A stretch of 64,000 bases of DNA from Mesobacillus persicus (GCF_900109925.1 NZ_FOBW01000004.1:1-64000), one strand, 5' to 3'. Counted from the first letter of the stretch, positions 25,094-34,611 are shown. Program-made: numbers and translations. Notes: a model not told the origin generated them from the sequence alone.

Positions 25094-25627
25094 ATGACAA
25101 ATACAAAATGGGCAGTTGACCCAACACACAGCAGTGTAGAATTTTCTATTAGACATATGATGTTTACAAATGTAAAAGGTGCATTTCATACCTACGATGC
25201 AACTATCAAGGCAGATCCAAGCGACTTGACTACAGCTGACATTGCTTTCTCAGTTGACCTTGCTAGTGTGGATACAAAGAACGAGGATCGTGATAACCAC
25301 CTACGTTCAGCAGATTTCTTCGATGTAGAAAATAAACCAAAGATGACCTTTACAGCTACGAAGGTCGAGAAAAAGGATGAAGGGGAATATGCTGTAACTG
25401 GTGATTTGTCCCTTAACGGAGTTACAAAACCTGAAACCTTCAATGTCACTTTTGAAGGCCAAGGGAAAGATCCTTGGGGCAATGAAAAAGCAGGATTCAG
25501 CGCAGAAGGAACACTAAATCGTTCAGATTATGGCTTAACTTGGAATTCAGCGCTTGAAACAGGTGGAGTACTTGTCGGTGATAAGGTAAAAATCTCCCTA
25601 GAAATTCAAGCAGCAAAGGTTGAGTAG
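25094..25627 (+). CDS. YceI-family lipocalin-like protein
   Basis: The 177-residue protein matches the YceI family: WAVDPTHSSVEFSIRHMMFTNVKGAF at the start, then DLASVDTKNEDRDNHLRSADFFDVENKPKMTFT and the C-terminal NRSDYGLTWNSALETGGVLVGDKVKI. The fold is a beta-barrel that binds isoprenoid or other amphipathic ligands. There is no signal peptide, so it is cytoplasmic, as usual in bacilli. Strong promoter and GGAGGAG site suggest high expression. Confidence 0.94.
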   Translation: MTNTKWAVDPTHSSVEFSIRHMMFTNVKGAFHTYDATIKADPSDLTTADIAFSVDLASVDTKNEDRDNHLRSADFFDVENKPKMTFTATKVEKKDEGEYAVTGDLSLNGVTKPETFNVTFEGQGKDPWGNEKAGFSAEGTLNRSDYGLTWNSALETGGVLVGDKVKISLEIQAAKVE

Positions 25628-25640
25628 CTAACAAAATAAG

Positions 25641-25662
25641 GCGCCCCTCAGCAAAGGGGCAC
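25641..25662 (+). terminator. Hairpin after the YceI gene
   Basis: GCCCCT and AGGGGC around a short loop; the following sequence is not T-rich. Confidence 0.5.
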
Positions 25663-25705
25663 TATTAACACCTCTAACTGAACTGTTCTTAAAACCAAAT
25701 ATATT

Positions 25706-25740
25706 AAAAAGCAGGCGTAGTTTCATTCGCCTGTTTTTTT
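25706..25740 (+). terminator. Terminator of the YceI gene
   Basis: CAGGCG and CGCCTG within an A-rich/T-rich extension, followed by seven T residues. Confidence 0.85.
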
Positions 25741-25999
25741 ATTTTAGCTACATACCTCTTGATGCCACTCTTATTCTCAATTGCATCGACTTTTAATCAA
25801 TTACACTAAAGTACTAACTATCCTTGTTATCAATTTCTTTAAATAAATACCCGTAACTCTATTAGAATTTAAGCTGTTTGTCCGTTCCCTTATAAGTAAA
25901 ATCCATAGAGAAACATTGAATTCGCAGTATTATATCTGGTTTGTTTGCCCCTATCATTATAGGGTAGATTAATAATAGATTTAAATAATAGAAATCTGG

Positions 26000-26037
26000 T
26001 TGACTTATTTGAGATACCTATATTATAATAATTATAA
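26000..26037 (+). promoter_or_regulatory. Catalase promoter with a perfect PerR box
   Basis: TTGACT (26000-26005) and TATAAT (26024-26029) are 18 bases apart. The palindrome TTATAATAATTATAA (26023-26037) is identical to the 7-1-7 PerR consensus and overlaps the -10 box, so PerR binding would block the promoter and peroxide would relieve it. Confidence 0.9.
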
Positions 26038-26115
26038 ATTAAGATTAACTTTTAAATAAATCTTAGTTTATTTTAATTATAACTAGTAACAAGATAGCAT
26101 AAGGGAGGACGAAAG

Positions 26116-27564
26116 ATGAGCAAGAAGCTTACTACAAGCTGGGGAGCCCCAGTAGGTGACAATCAAAATTCAATTACAGCCGGATCAAGAGGACCAACAC
26201 TGATCCAGGATGTTCATTTATTAGAGAAACTAGCTCATTTTAACCGTGAACGTGTTCCTGAGCGTGTTGTACATGCTAAAGGTGCGGGCGCACACGGATA
26301 CTTCGAAGTAACCAATGATGTGAGCAAATATACAAAGGCAGATTTCCTTTCAGAGGTTGGAAAGCGAACTCCAATGTTCATCCGTTTCTCAACTGTTGCC
26401 GGTGAACTTGGATCCGCCGATACGGTACGTGATCCACGTGGGTTTGCCGTTAAATTCTATACTGAAGAAGGCAATTATGATTTAGTTGGAAATAACACGC
26501 CAGTATTCTTTATTCGTGATGCAATTAAATTCCCTGACTTTATTCATACACAAAAGAGACACCCACAAACACATTTGAAAAACCCTAATGCAGTTTGGGA
26601 TTTCTGGTCCCTTTCCCCTGAATCCTTACATCAGGTAACCATCTTAATGTCTGATCGTGGGATTCCCGCTACCCTCCGCCATATGCACGGTTTTGGTAGC
26701 CATACATTCAAATGGGTGAACAAAGAAGGAGAAGCTGTTTGGGTGAAGTATCACTTCAAGACAGATCAAGGAGTTAAAAACCTTGCTCCAGATGTAGCCG
26801 CTAAGATCGCTGGAGAAAACCCTGATTACCATACAGAGGATCTTTTCAACGCAATTGATAAGGGAGATTTCCCATCTTGGACTTTATATGTTCAAATCAT
26901 GCCTGTAGAAGATGCGGATACCTACCGCTGGGATCCGTTCGATGTAACGAAAGTATGGTCTCAAAAGGATTATCCACTTATTGAGGTTGGTAAGATGACC
27001 CTCAACAAAAATCCTGAAAACTACTTTGCTGAAGTCGAGCAGGTAACACTATCTCCAGGAAACTTTGTACCAGGGATTGAAGCATCACCTGATAAAATGC
27101 TTCAAGGACGTCTGTTCGCGTACTCTGACGCACACCGTTACCGTGTAGGTGCCAACCATAATGCCCTACCAATTAACCGTCCAAAAGCAGAAGTGAACAA
27201 CTACCAGCGCGATGGATTCATGCGTCCAGATAGCAACGGTGGTAGCAGCGTCTATTATGAGCCTAATAGCTTAAGCGGACCAAAAGAGTCTCCACAAGAC
27301 CGCACTACTGGTTTCCCAGTTTCTGGTGTAGCCGAAAGTGTTAGCTATGATCATAATGATCACTACACTCAGGCTGGTGATTTATATCGTCTGATGAGCG
27401 AAGAAGAAAGAGCTCGCCTTGTCGAAACGATTGTCGGAGCAATGAAGCCAGTTGAAAGTGATGAAATTAAACTTCGTCAAATCCAACACTTCTACAAAGC
27501 TGACCCAGAATACGGTACTCGTATTGCGAAAGGCCTTGGCCTTCAAGTACCTGTACAAGCATAA
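26116..27564 (+). CDS. katA: Vegetative monofunctional heme catalase
   Basis: The 482-residue clade-3 size catalase has the active-site His in [17 protein letters not shown], the distal Asn region ([24 protein letters not shown]) and the heme-ligand Tyr in [17 protein letters not shown]. It breaks down hydrogen peroxide in the cytoplasm. The PerR box at its promoter matches the control of B. subtilis katA. GGGAGG precedes the ATG. Confidence 0.97.
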   Translation: MSKKLTTSWGAPVGDNQNSITAGSRGPTLIQDVHLLEKLAHFNRERVPERVVHAKGAGAHGYFEVTNDVSKYTKADFLSEVGKRTPMFIRFSTVAGELGSADTVRDPRGFAVKFYTEEGNYDLVGNNTPVFFIRDAIKFPDFIHTQKRHPQTHLKNPNAVWDFWSLSPESLHQVTILMSDRGIPATLRHMHGFGSHTFKWVNKEGEAVWVKYHFKTDQGVKNLAPDVAAKIAGENPDYHTEDLFNAIDKGDFPSWTLYVQIMPVEDADTYRWDPFDVTKVWSQKDYPLIEVGKMTLNKNPENYFAEVEQVTLSPGNFVPGIEASPDKMLQGRLFAYSDAHRYRVGANHNALPINRPKAEVNNYQRDGFMRPDSNGGSSVYYEPNSLSGPKESPQDRTTGFPVSGVAESVSYDHNDHYTQAGDLYRLMSEEERARLVETIVGAMKPVESDEIKLRQIQHFYKADPEYGTRIAKGLGLQVPVQA

Positions 27565-27579
27565 AACGAGTAGTAAGAA

Positions 27580-27618
27580 TAAAAAAGTCGACTGTACCAG
27601 TGGTACAGTCGACTTTTT
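27580..27618. terminator. Convergent terminator of katA and the siderophore ABC operon
   Basis: AAAAAAGTCGACTGTACCA and its complement form a very long perfect stem with T runs on both strands. Confidence 0.93.
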
Positions 27619-27620
27619 TA

Positions 27621-28379
27621 TTATGAGTAGAAAACACAGATTTTTTCTCTATCAATCTCTTCAATTTTAAAATTCATATCATACACTTGATTTAATACTG
27701 AAGGGGTTATAATTTCGTCTGTTGTTCCCTCTTTAATGACTCTTCCATCTTTCATAGCAACAATATAATCAGAATAGCAAGATGCAAAGTTGATATCATG
27801 AATAACAATAACAACCGTTTTCCCAAGTTCATCCGTGAGCTTTCTTAATGTCTTCATAATCTGAACTGAATGTTTCATATCAAGATTATTTAAGGGCTCA
27901 TCAAGTAGTACGTATTCCGTATCTTGTGCAATAACCATAGCAATATAGGCACGCTGTCTTTGCCCACCACTTAATTGGTCGATATATCTATCCTCGAACT
28001 CTTCTAATTCCATATAACGGATAGCTTCATTTACAAACTGACGATCTTCCTTTGTAAGTCTACCTTGAGAGTAAGGAAAACGACCGAATGAAACAAGCTC
28101 CTTCACTGTTAGCCTAACATTAATATTATTCGATTGCTTTAGAATCGAGATCTTTTTAGCGAGATCATTGTTCTTACAACGGGTAAGGTCCATGCCATCA
28201 ATATAGATTTCTCCCTCGTCTTTAGCAATCAGACGGCTAATCATTGAAAGCAATGTACTTTTCCCTGCCCCATTCGGACCAATAAAAGAGGTAATTTTCC
28301 CTTTGGCGATTTTCACTGACACGTCATTAATTACATTCTTCTTGTTATACCCCTTAGAAACATGTTTAACGTCTACCAT
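27621..28379 (-). CDS. yclP: Iron-siderophore ABC importer ATP-binding protein (YclP-like)
   Basis: A 252-residue ATPase with Walker A GPNGAGKST, signature LSGGQRQRAYIAMV, Walker B YVLLDEPLNNLD and switch VIHDINFA, the FecE/FepC type. It follows the two permease genes within 2 bases. The B. subtilis YclNOPQ system takes up petrobactin. Confidence 0.9.
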   Translation of the reverse strand: MVDVKHVSKGYNKKNVINDVSVKIAKGKITSFIGPNGAGKSTLLSMISRLIAKDEGEIYIDGMDLTRCKNNDLAKKISILKQSNNINVRLTVKELVSFGRFPYSQGRLTKEDRQFVNEAIRYMELEEFEDRYIDQLSGGQRQRAYIAMVIAQDTEYVLLDEPLNNLDMKHSVQIMKTLRKLTDELGKTVVIVIHDINFASCYSDYIVAMKDGRVIKEGTTDEIITPSVLNQVYDMNFKIEEIDREKICVFYS

Positions 28380-28381
28380 GA

Positions 28382-29326
28382 TTATTTACTCTCCTTTAAC
28401 AGCAGATAGATGAAATACACTCCGCCAATGAAATTGACAATGACACTTAACGTGGTATTAAATGTAAAGACTCTCTCAACAATTAGTTGACCACCAATTA
28501 AAGCGATGATTGAAATAAAAACAGATCCGATAATTAAATAACTATGCTTATAAGTATTAAGGAATTGATAAGCGACATTTACCACCAACAGTCCAAGGAA
28601 CGTGATTGGACCAACTAGTGCGGTTGAGATTGAGACAAAAATCGCAATGACAATCAACAACCTTTTGACGACATAATCATAGTCAATCCCAAGATTAACA
28701 GCTTGATCCTTACCTAATGACAAGACGTCTAGATATTTTATAAACCTAAGTGAGTATAGGGTCACAAGTATTACCGCAATTGTAGCAATGACTAGAAGGT
28801 CCGTTTTTACATTATTAAAACTCGCGAACATTCGGTCCTGTACAACCATAAACTCATTAGGATCAATTAATACCTGCATAAACTCTGTAATACTTCTAAA
28901 AAAGGTTCCAAAGATAATTCCGACTAGCAATAGAAAGTATATATTTTGACCATTCCCCCGGAATAGTAACTTATATAACAAGCCTGCAAAAACAACCATC
29001 AATCCAACTGAAATTAGAAAGTTAATATTTTCGTTCGCGATGGTAAAGCTCATTGAGCCAAATACAAAGATTAAAAATGTTTGTATTAATAAGTATAAGG
29101 AATCGAGACCAATGATACTTGGAGTTAAAATTCTATTATTGGTAATTGTTTGGAAAATAATAGTCGCATAAGCGATAACTCCTCCAGTTAAGATGATTGC
29201 ATAAACCTTTTTCAATCTTCTCGGAAGTGCATAATCCCAATTGTTCCCTAAATCAATAAATATGAACGCTCCAGCTAAAAGAAGCGATACTACGGCTAAC
29301 ACGACAAGTTTATTTTTATTACTCAT
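28382..29326 (-). CDS. yclO: Iron-siderophore ABC permease (YclO-like)
   Basis: The 314-residue FecCD-family permease has about nine helices and the ATPase-contact loop LSLGKDQAVNLGIDYDYV plus LVGPITFLGLLVVNVAYQF. It overlaps the yclN-like gene by 8 bases, so the two permeases are coupled and likely form a heterodimer. Confidence 0.9.
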   Translation of the reverse strand: MSNKNKLVVLAVVSLLLAGAFIFIDLGNNWDYALPRRLKKVYAIILTGGVIAYATIIFQTITNNRILTPSIIGLDSLYLLIQTFLIFVFGSMSFTIANENINFLISVGLMVVFAGLLYKLLFRGNGQNIYFLLLVGIIFGTFFRSITEFMQVLIDPNEFMVVQDRMFASFNNVKTDLLVIATIAVILVTLYSLRFIKYLDVLSLGKDQAVNLGIDYDYVVKRLLIVIAIFVSISTALVGPITFLGLLVVNVAYQFLNTYKHSYLIIGSVFISIIALIGGQLIVERVFTFNTTLSVIVNFIGGVYFIYLLLKESK

Positions 29327-30269
29327 ATGCCTTTCTCCTCATAATCATGTAAAGAAAAATCCCGCTTCCAATTACGCCTACAGTTAGACCAATCGGTACC
29401 TCATACGGATAGATAACAATTCGGCCCAGTATATCACAGGCTAATACGAAGACTGCCCCTAACAAAGCTGTATGAGAAAGGCTTTTCTGTAAATGATCAC
29501 CCCGATACATCGTAACAATATTCGGAACAATTAATCCTAAAAACGGAATCATCCCGACGGTAAGAACGACAACTGAAGTAATTAAAGCAACAATAACCAA
29601 ACCAATATTCATAATCTGCTTATGATTCAACCCAAGATTTACTGCAAACTCTTCTCCCATCCCGGCAATCGTGAATTTATTCGCATAGAAGTATGCGATA
29701 AGGATTAGCGGAATGCTTATATACAAGAGTTCATAACGTCCTTGGATCATCAGTGAAAAATTCCCTTGCAACCAGGAGGACATATTCTGAATTAAATCTT
29801 CCTTATAAGCAAAAAAGGTTGTAATTGAACCAACAATACTACCAAACATCATTCCCACAAGCGGGATGAAGATGGCATCTTTATACTTCACTCTATCTAG
29901 TATTTTCATAAAAATGAATGTGCCTAGAAGGGCAAAGAAGAAAGCTACAAGGACTCTGCCTAACTGACCTGCACCAGAGAAAAATAACATGGAAACCATG
30001 ATCCCAAACCTTGCGGAATCCTCTGTTCCTGCGGTTGTTGGTGATACAAACTTGTTTCTAGTGAGCTGCTGCATAATCAGACCACAGATTGCCATCCCCA
30101 CTCCCGCAAGGATAATGGACATTAGCCGTGGGAACCTGCTAACAAAAAGGACGTGAGCTTGGTCTTCAGTTAAACTAAAAATATCCAAAGGTGAAATATT
30201 TTGCACTCCGATAAACAGCGAAGTGATGGATAATACAATGAAGCTAATAACCAAATAAATGAGTTTCAT
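29319..30269 (-). CDS. yclN: Iron-siderophore ABC permease (YclN-like)
   Basis: The 316-residue FecCD-family permease has the motif AGVGMAICGLIMQQLTRNKFVSPTTAGT and the coupling loop GMGEEFAVNLGLNHKQI. It is the first gene of a three-gene operon under a Fur-like box. Unlike B. subtilis yclNOPQ, no solute-binding protein gene follows; the operon ends at the ATPase. Confidence 0.9.
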   Translation of the reverse strand: MKLIYLVISFIVLSITSLFIGVQNISPLDIFSLTEDQAHVLFVSRFPRLMSIILAGVGMAICGLIMQQLTRNKFVSPTTAGTEDSARFGIMVSMLFFSGAGQLGRVLVAFFFALLGTFIFMKILDRVKYKDAIFIPLVGMMFGSIVGSITTFFAYKEDLIQNMSSWLQGNFSLMIQGRYELLYISIPLILIAYFYANKFTIAGMGEEFAVNLGLNHKQIMNIGLVIVALITSVVVLTVGMIPFLGLIVPNIVTMYRGDHLQKSLSHTALLGAVFVLACDILGRIVIYPYEVPIGLTVGVIGSGIFLYMIMRRKAYE

Positions 30270-30367
30270 AATAGATTCCTTACTCTTTCTAAGAATTGCA
30301 TCATTCTTTGTGTAGATTGATTTTAAACAGTTTATAAATTTTACCTAATAATTAACTATAATTAAAT

Positions 30368-30386
30368 GATAATGATTTTCAATGTC
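30368..30386. promoter_or_regulatory. Fur-like box upstream of the siderophore ABC operon
   Basis: GATAATGATTTTCAATGTC matches 15 of 19 positions of the Fur consensus GATAATGATAATCATTATC. It lies about 100 bases upstream of the first permease gene. Confidence 0.75.
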
Positions 30387-30612
30387 GAATGCAATGACTA
30401 TTTTGTGACAGTGTTAAACTTTTTTATATTTCTAAGTATTTTTTAAAGGCTCTTCTCTCAAACTTTGTTCCTTTTTAAGCTGAATACTAAGTGACCAGGT
30501 TATCTTTCTACAGAAAACAGTCATCAATTATGAGAGAAGAAATCTGGGACCGTGAGCGTTCGTTCTTGTCGGATAAGGATTAGGTTAGGTTAGGCACTTC
30601 GATCTGATAATA

Positions 30613-30798
30613 GACGGAATAATTCCCCTTAATTAAGAAATGCCACTGAAAATAGAGAAAATAGAGGGAGATATTCCGCTTAATTGACTCAAGAACGTGA
30701 AAATAGTTAATTTTGAATTGTATAAGCGGAAAAACTCCCCTTATTTCCCCCAAAACGAGCTCTAATCTGCATTTAACGGGAAATTCTCCGCTTATTTC
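30613..30798. repeat. Four periodic copies of a CGGAA-TTCCGCTTA motif
   Basis: Copies at 30613-30635, 30665-30687, 30724-30747 and 30775-30798 share the pattern (C)GG-AA-A-TCC(C/G)CTTA-TT, each partly self-complementary, spaced 52, 59 and 51 bases. Spacers are unlike each other and the copies are degenerate. Confidence 0.6.
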
Positions 30799-30872
30799 TA
30801 TAGCTGGCTACTCAATTAAGGACATGACTTCGTTCAAATTTTCGTACATTAAAAACGGTTAACAACATGTAT

Positions 30873-30913
30873 GTTGATTTCCGCTCTAGCACTTTTATTC
30901 CGCTTCAGTCAGC
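30873..30913. repeat. Degenerate short copy of the GTTGATT-ended repeat
   Basis: Begins GTTGATTTCCGCTCTAG and ends ATTCCGCTTCAGTCAGC, matching both ends of the element at 39312-39503 with the middle missing. Confidence 0.55.
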
Positions 30914-30943
30914 ACCTTTAACAGGACTTAAATTATAAACAAC

Positions 30944-30971
30944 AAAAAGCCGCCTTGTATAGGCAGCTTTT
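30944..30971 (-). terminator. Terminator of ltaS
   Basis: AAAAGC-GCC pairs with GGC-GCTTTT with one bulge each side; T run on the minus strand. Confidence 0.75.
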
Positions 30972-30985
30972 CTGTATATTGTTCC

Positions 30986-32938
30986 TTATTGTTCTTCATT
31001 CATAGATCCATTGGTATAACTATAGTTGGAACGATCAACAGTTGTGAAGCTTTCTGGTGAATAGAATCTTAATAAATCACCATTCACGACTTTATCAGAT
31101 AAATCTAACTGTTGTCTAACGATTTGTTTCATCTGAACAAATTCTTCTGTCTCTTCGAGAAGTTCACCTGTATTTGTATCATAATACTTTTCTTCTACAG
31201 ATGTTACAGTCGGGCTAACAAAGTCACCATTACGGAACGCTACTAGTTCTCTGTGTTCTTCAGAAAGTAAATCTGTTCCTAAATGAACATATTCCTCTGA
31301 ATCAACTCCAAGAAGATGCAACAAAGTTGGTTTCAAATCAATTTGTCCACCATAGGTATGATTCACTCCACCCTTTAGACCTGGAGAGTGAATGATTAAT
31401 GGGACTTCTTGCAATTGGGCACTTACAGCAGGTGTTACTTCTTCTCCTAAAACAACTTCCATTGCTTTGTTATGATTTTGAGATATTCCATAATGGTCTC
31501 CATAAATCACAATAACAGAATTATCGTATAGTCCAGATTCTTTAAGGTCATTAAAGAACTGTTCTAATGCCTCATCAGAATAGCGGGCCGTTTGGAAGAA
31601 GTTATCAACCGTTTTACTACCCGTATCATGCTTTGCCAATGTTGCTTTCTCTTGATCCATTGTAAACGGGTAATGGTGCGTTAACATAATAAACTTTGAA
31701 TAAAATGGTTGCGGCAAAGACTGAAGTAATGGAATAGACTCCTCAAAAAATGGCTTATCCATTAATCCATAATTCGTGACATTTTCTGGACTCATATCGT
31801 AATAACTAGAGTCAAAAAATTGATTCATCCCAAACGACTTATAAATTTCATCCCGGTTCCAGAAGGATCTCGTGTTACCATGGAAAACAGCTGATGTATA
31901 GCCCTTCTGCTGTGACAGAATAGCTGGTGCCGCCTGGTAGGTATTTAAGCCTTTCATTGAAAAGGCAGAACCCTGAGGCAACCCGAACAGGGAGTTTTCT
32001 ATCATAAACTCTGCGTCTGCTGTTTTACCTTGAGCAGTCTGGTGGTAGAAATTATCAAAATAAAGCGTATTGGTATCACGGGTCAAAGAATTAAGGAATG
32101 GCATAACCTCTTCCCCATGTAGTTCATAATCAATTAAGAAATTTTGGATAGACTCCAAATGGATATAAATCACATTGCGACCTTCTAAAGCCCCATAATA
32201 ATCTGGGTTAGGCTCAGCAAACTGAGACTGTGTATAGTTGATAACTTCTACAATATCATTGCTATCGGCCATAACACGCTGTGCAGATGCCCTCGTACTT
32301 TGAACGGCGTCATAAACGGTGTAATTGTACATACCTAAATATTTCACAATATAGTTTCTATCAAAAGTTCTAGTTAAAAGCTGAGGACGATCCGCTTCAG
32401 CCATACCAAGATTTGCACTAAATATACCTAGGCCCAACAATTGGACAGCCGCAATCGTTCTAAGGCTTACTTTAGTTGTATCTAACTTAATGATGTTTAA
32501 ACGCTTTGATGCAAGAACTGCTAGCAAAATAAAATCAACGAAGAACAGCAAGTCATACGGTTTCATTAAAGTAAAGACACTTGAGCTTACGTCACCAAAG
32601 TTTTGCGTTTGAAACAAAGTTGGGAGCGTAATAAAGTCGTTGAAGAAGCGGTAATACATTACATTCGCATATAATAAGAAACTTAAAATTGAGTAATTAA
32701 TAAGAAGCCAGCGGTATTTCTTATTATCCCTTCTCAGCATGGCAAGTCCAAGGAAAATAATTGCTGAAGCAAGCGGGCTTAAGAATAACAGAAAGGACTG
32801 GATGGAGTTTTCAACTCCTAGGCTAAACTGTGTTATCTGAACAGCATATGTTTTTATCCACAGAAGGAGTACGGCTAAAAAGAAAAACCCCATATAATTA
32901 TTAAGGCTTCTTTTACCAAAATTAATGATGCTTTTCAT
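30986..32938 (-). CDS. ltaS: Lipoteichoic acid synthase
   Basis: About 650 residues from ATG 32938 (AGGTG 7 bases upstream; an ATG six codons earlier is less well placed). Five N-terminal membrane helices (to about residue 170) are followed by an extracellular sulfatase-type domain with the catalytic threonine motif YHQTAQGKTADAEF, the metal-binding HYPFTMD region and IYGDHYGIS. It polymerises glycerol phosphate from phosphatidylglycerol on the outer membrane face. Bacilli carry several paralogues (LtaS, YfnI, YqgS); which one this is was not decided. Confidence 0.9.
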   Translation of the reverse strand: MKSIINFGKRSLNNYMGFFFLAVLLLWIKTYAVQITQFSLGVENSIQSFLLFLSPLASAIIFLGLAMLRRDNKKYRWLLINYSILSFLLYANVMYYRFFNDFITLPTLFQTQNFGDVSSSVFTLMKPYDLLFFVDFILLAVLASKRLNIIKLDTTKVSLRTIAAVQLLGLGIFSANLGMAEADRPQLLTRTFDRNYIVKYLGMYNYTVYDAVQSTRASAQRVMADSNDIVEVINYTQSQFAEPNPDYYGALEGRNVIYIHLESIQNFLIDYELHGEEVMPFLNSLTRDTNTLYFDNFYHQTAQGKTADAEFMIENSLFGLPQGSAFSMKGLNTYQAAPAILSQQKGYTSAVFHGNTRSFWNRDEIYKSFGMNQFFDSSYYDMSPENVTNYGLMDKPFFEESIPLLQSLPQPFYSKFIMLTHHYPFTMDQEKATLAKHDTGSKTVDNFFQTARYSDEALEQFFNDLKESGLYDNSVIVIYGDHYGISQNHNKAMEVVLGEEVTPAVSAQLQEVPLIIHSPGLKGGVNHTYGGQIDLKPTLLHLLGVDSEEYVHLGTDLLSEEHRELVAFRNGDFVSPTVTSVEEKYYDTNTGELLEETEEFVQMKQIVRQQLDLSDKVVNGDLLRFYSPESFTTVDRSNYSYTNGSMNEEQ

Positions 32939-33215
32939 TTTTTCACCTGCTTTCATAAATTTAAAATTACTATTCTAGTATATTTATATTAAAATTCCGT
33001 AGGTTTGTAAGCAGAATATCTTACTACAAAGAGATAATATACTCCCTTTTGATAAAAATGTAAAGAGTAATTCGACATAGCTTAAAGGCGTTATATTTAA
33101 ATTTTGTTTGTAACCGTTTTATTGAAAACCCTTTATTTACGGGCCTCTGTCATTAACAATGTATAAATCGTTCACATATAGTAAATATAATAAAGAACGA
33201 TATGAGGTGATAAAA

Positions 33216-33434
33216 ATGGGGCTATTAAATGCATATAATGAATGGAAAGATTCAAGATATCAACAACATGTTTCCTTAATGAAAGAACAAAATAAATGCC
33301 CGGATTGTTTTGGCAGAGGCTACCACATTTTCCCCGCAACAGAGTTCGTCTTTAATGTCGCCCCGTATGACTGTAATGGGTGCAATGGCACCGGCGCTTT
33401 TACTGATTGGACAAACCATAATGAGACAAACTGA
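33216..33434 (+). CDS. Small protein with DnaJ-type CxxCxGxG zinc motifs
   Basis: From ATG 33216 (after GAGGTG; an upstream in-frame ATG at 33159 has no site) the 72-residue product begins MGLLNAYNEWKDSRYQQH and carries CPDCFGRG and CNGCNGTG, the paired cysteine motifs of DnaJ-like zinc ribbons. It may bind zinc and a protein or RNA partner. Similar small proteins occur in other bacilli; no function is known to me. Confidence 0.8.
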   Translation: MGLLNAYNEWKDSRYQQHVSLMKEQNKCPDCFGRGYHIFPATEFVFNVAPYDCNGCNGTGAFTDWTNHNETN

Positions 33435-33477
33435 TTCTATGATTGTTCTTTCTGTTTTATGTTAAAGGCCTGTACAA

Positions 33478-33511
33478 TTTCTGTACCGGTCTTATTTCTG
33501 TACCGGTCTTA
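33478..33511. repeat. 17-base perfect tandem duplication
   Basis: TTTCTGTACCGGTCTTA occurs twice in direct tandem about 50 bases upstream of the lactonase gene. It also contains the small palindrome ACCGGT. Confidence 0.9.
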
Positions 33512-33561
33512 TTTGGTGTAAAATAGATTTTAGACAAAGTAAGCAAGGAGGATCACCCGCA

Positions 33562-34611
33562 ATGATTACGAACAAACAATTTCTAGGCTTTATCGGTACA
33601 TATACTAAAGGAGACAGCAAAGGGATATATTCCTTACATTTAGATACAGAGACAGGGACTCTAAATAACATCAAGGTGGCGGCTGAACTAGAAAACCCTA
33701 CATATTTGACGATTAGTGAAGACCAAAAGTTTCTATATTCTGTTATAAAAGATGGAGAAAACGGCGGCATAGCATCTTTTGTAATTATAAAAGGTGAAGA
33801 ATTACAATTTAATAATAGTACCTTATCCGAAGGTGCACCACCTTGCCATGTTAGCGCCAACGAAAACGGTACAGTTCTGTCGGCTAATTACCATAAGGGA
33901 ACTGTGGATTACTATAAATTAACTAGTGATGGAGGCATTCTGCCAGCTGCTTCAATTGTGAAGCATGAGGGAACAGGCCCTGATCCACGTCAGGAAAAAG
34001 CTCATAGTCACTATGCTGACTATACGCCGGATGGAAAATTTATCGTGGCTGTTGAACTAGGAATTGACAAGATTTTTACCTACCGACTAGAGAATGACAA
34101 GTTAATAGAAGCTAATAGATTTGCAACGAAGCCCGGAAGTGGTCCAAGACATCTAGTCTTCCACCCAAGTGTACCGTATGCCTATGTGATGACTGAATTC
34201 AGCTCAGAAGTAATCGTTTTGAAATACAATACGGAAGATGGGCGTTTTGAACAACGTCAAAGCATCTCTACCCTTCCTGAAAGCTTTACGGAAAACAACC
34301 AAGGAAGTGCGATTCATATTTCAACTGATGGTAGATTTGTCTATGCTGCAAATCGCGGGCATGATAGCATTGCTGCTTTCAAGGTCCACCCTGAAACCTT
34401 TGAATTAAGATTTATTGAGCATACGTCTACAGAAGGACACTGGCCTCGTGATTTTATATTAGACCCTACTGAAAAATTTCTTATCGTAGCAAATCAAAAT
34501 TCAAGTAATCTCGTGTTGTTTTCTAGAGACCTTGAGACTGGAAAACTAAGCCTGCTGCAAAAAGATGTGAGAGTACCTGATCCAGTTTGTGTTAAGTTTT
34601 TAAACCATTAA
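33562..34611 (+). CDS. pgl: 6-phosphogluconolactonase (YkgB-type beta-propeller)
   Basis: The 349-residue protein matches the lactonase family: FIGTYTKGDSKGIYS at the start, NPTYLTISEDQKFLYSV, GPRHLVFHPSVPYAYVMTEFSSEV and GHWPRDFILDPTEKFLIVANQNSSNL, repeats of a seven-bladed propeller. It hydrolyses 6-phosphogluconolactone in the oxidative pentose phosphate pathway. AAGGAGG precedes the ATG; the gene stands alone. Confidence 0.9.
   Translation: MITNKQFLGFIGTYTKGDSKGIYSLHLDTETGTLNNIKVAAELENPTYLTISEDQKFLYSVIKDGENGGIASFVIIKGEELQFNNSTLSEGAPPCHVSANENGTVLSANYHKGTVDYYKLTSDGGILPAASIVKHEGTGPDPRQEKAHSHYADYTPDGKFIVAVELGIDKIFTYRLENDKLIEANRFATKPGSGPRHLVFHPSVPYAYVMTEFSSEVIVLKYNTEDGRFEQRQSISTLPESFTENNQGSAIHISTDGRFVYAANRGHDSIAAFKVHPETFELRFIEHTSTEGHWPRDFILDPTEKFLIVANQNSSNLVLFSRDLETGKLSLLQKDVRVPDPVCVKFLNH

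Larger units (their letters stand above)
25628..26022. other. Intergenic region between YceI and catalase genes
   Basis: Two terminator hairpins lie near the YceI end (25641-25662 and 25706-25740). From 25741 to about 25995 no feature was seen. Confidence 0.6.
30270..30985. other. Long intergenic region: Fur-like box, periodic repeats, a GTTGATT-element fragment
   Basis: No gene seen in about 715 bases. From left to right it holds the siderophore operon promoter area with a Fur-like box (30368-30386), four similar 22-24 base motifs at about 52-59 base spacing (30613-30798), a degenerate short copy of the GTTGATT-ended repeat (30873-30913) and the ltaS terminator. Confidence 0.7.

Noticed and set aside
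30613-30798. Possible CRISPR array
   Set aside because: Only four degenerate motifs with unequal spacing, no cas genes nearby.
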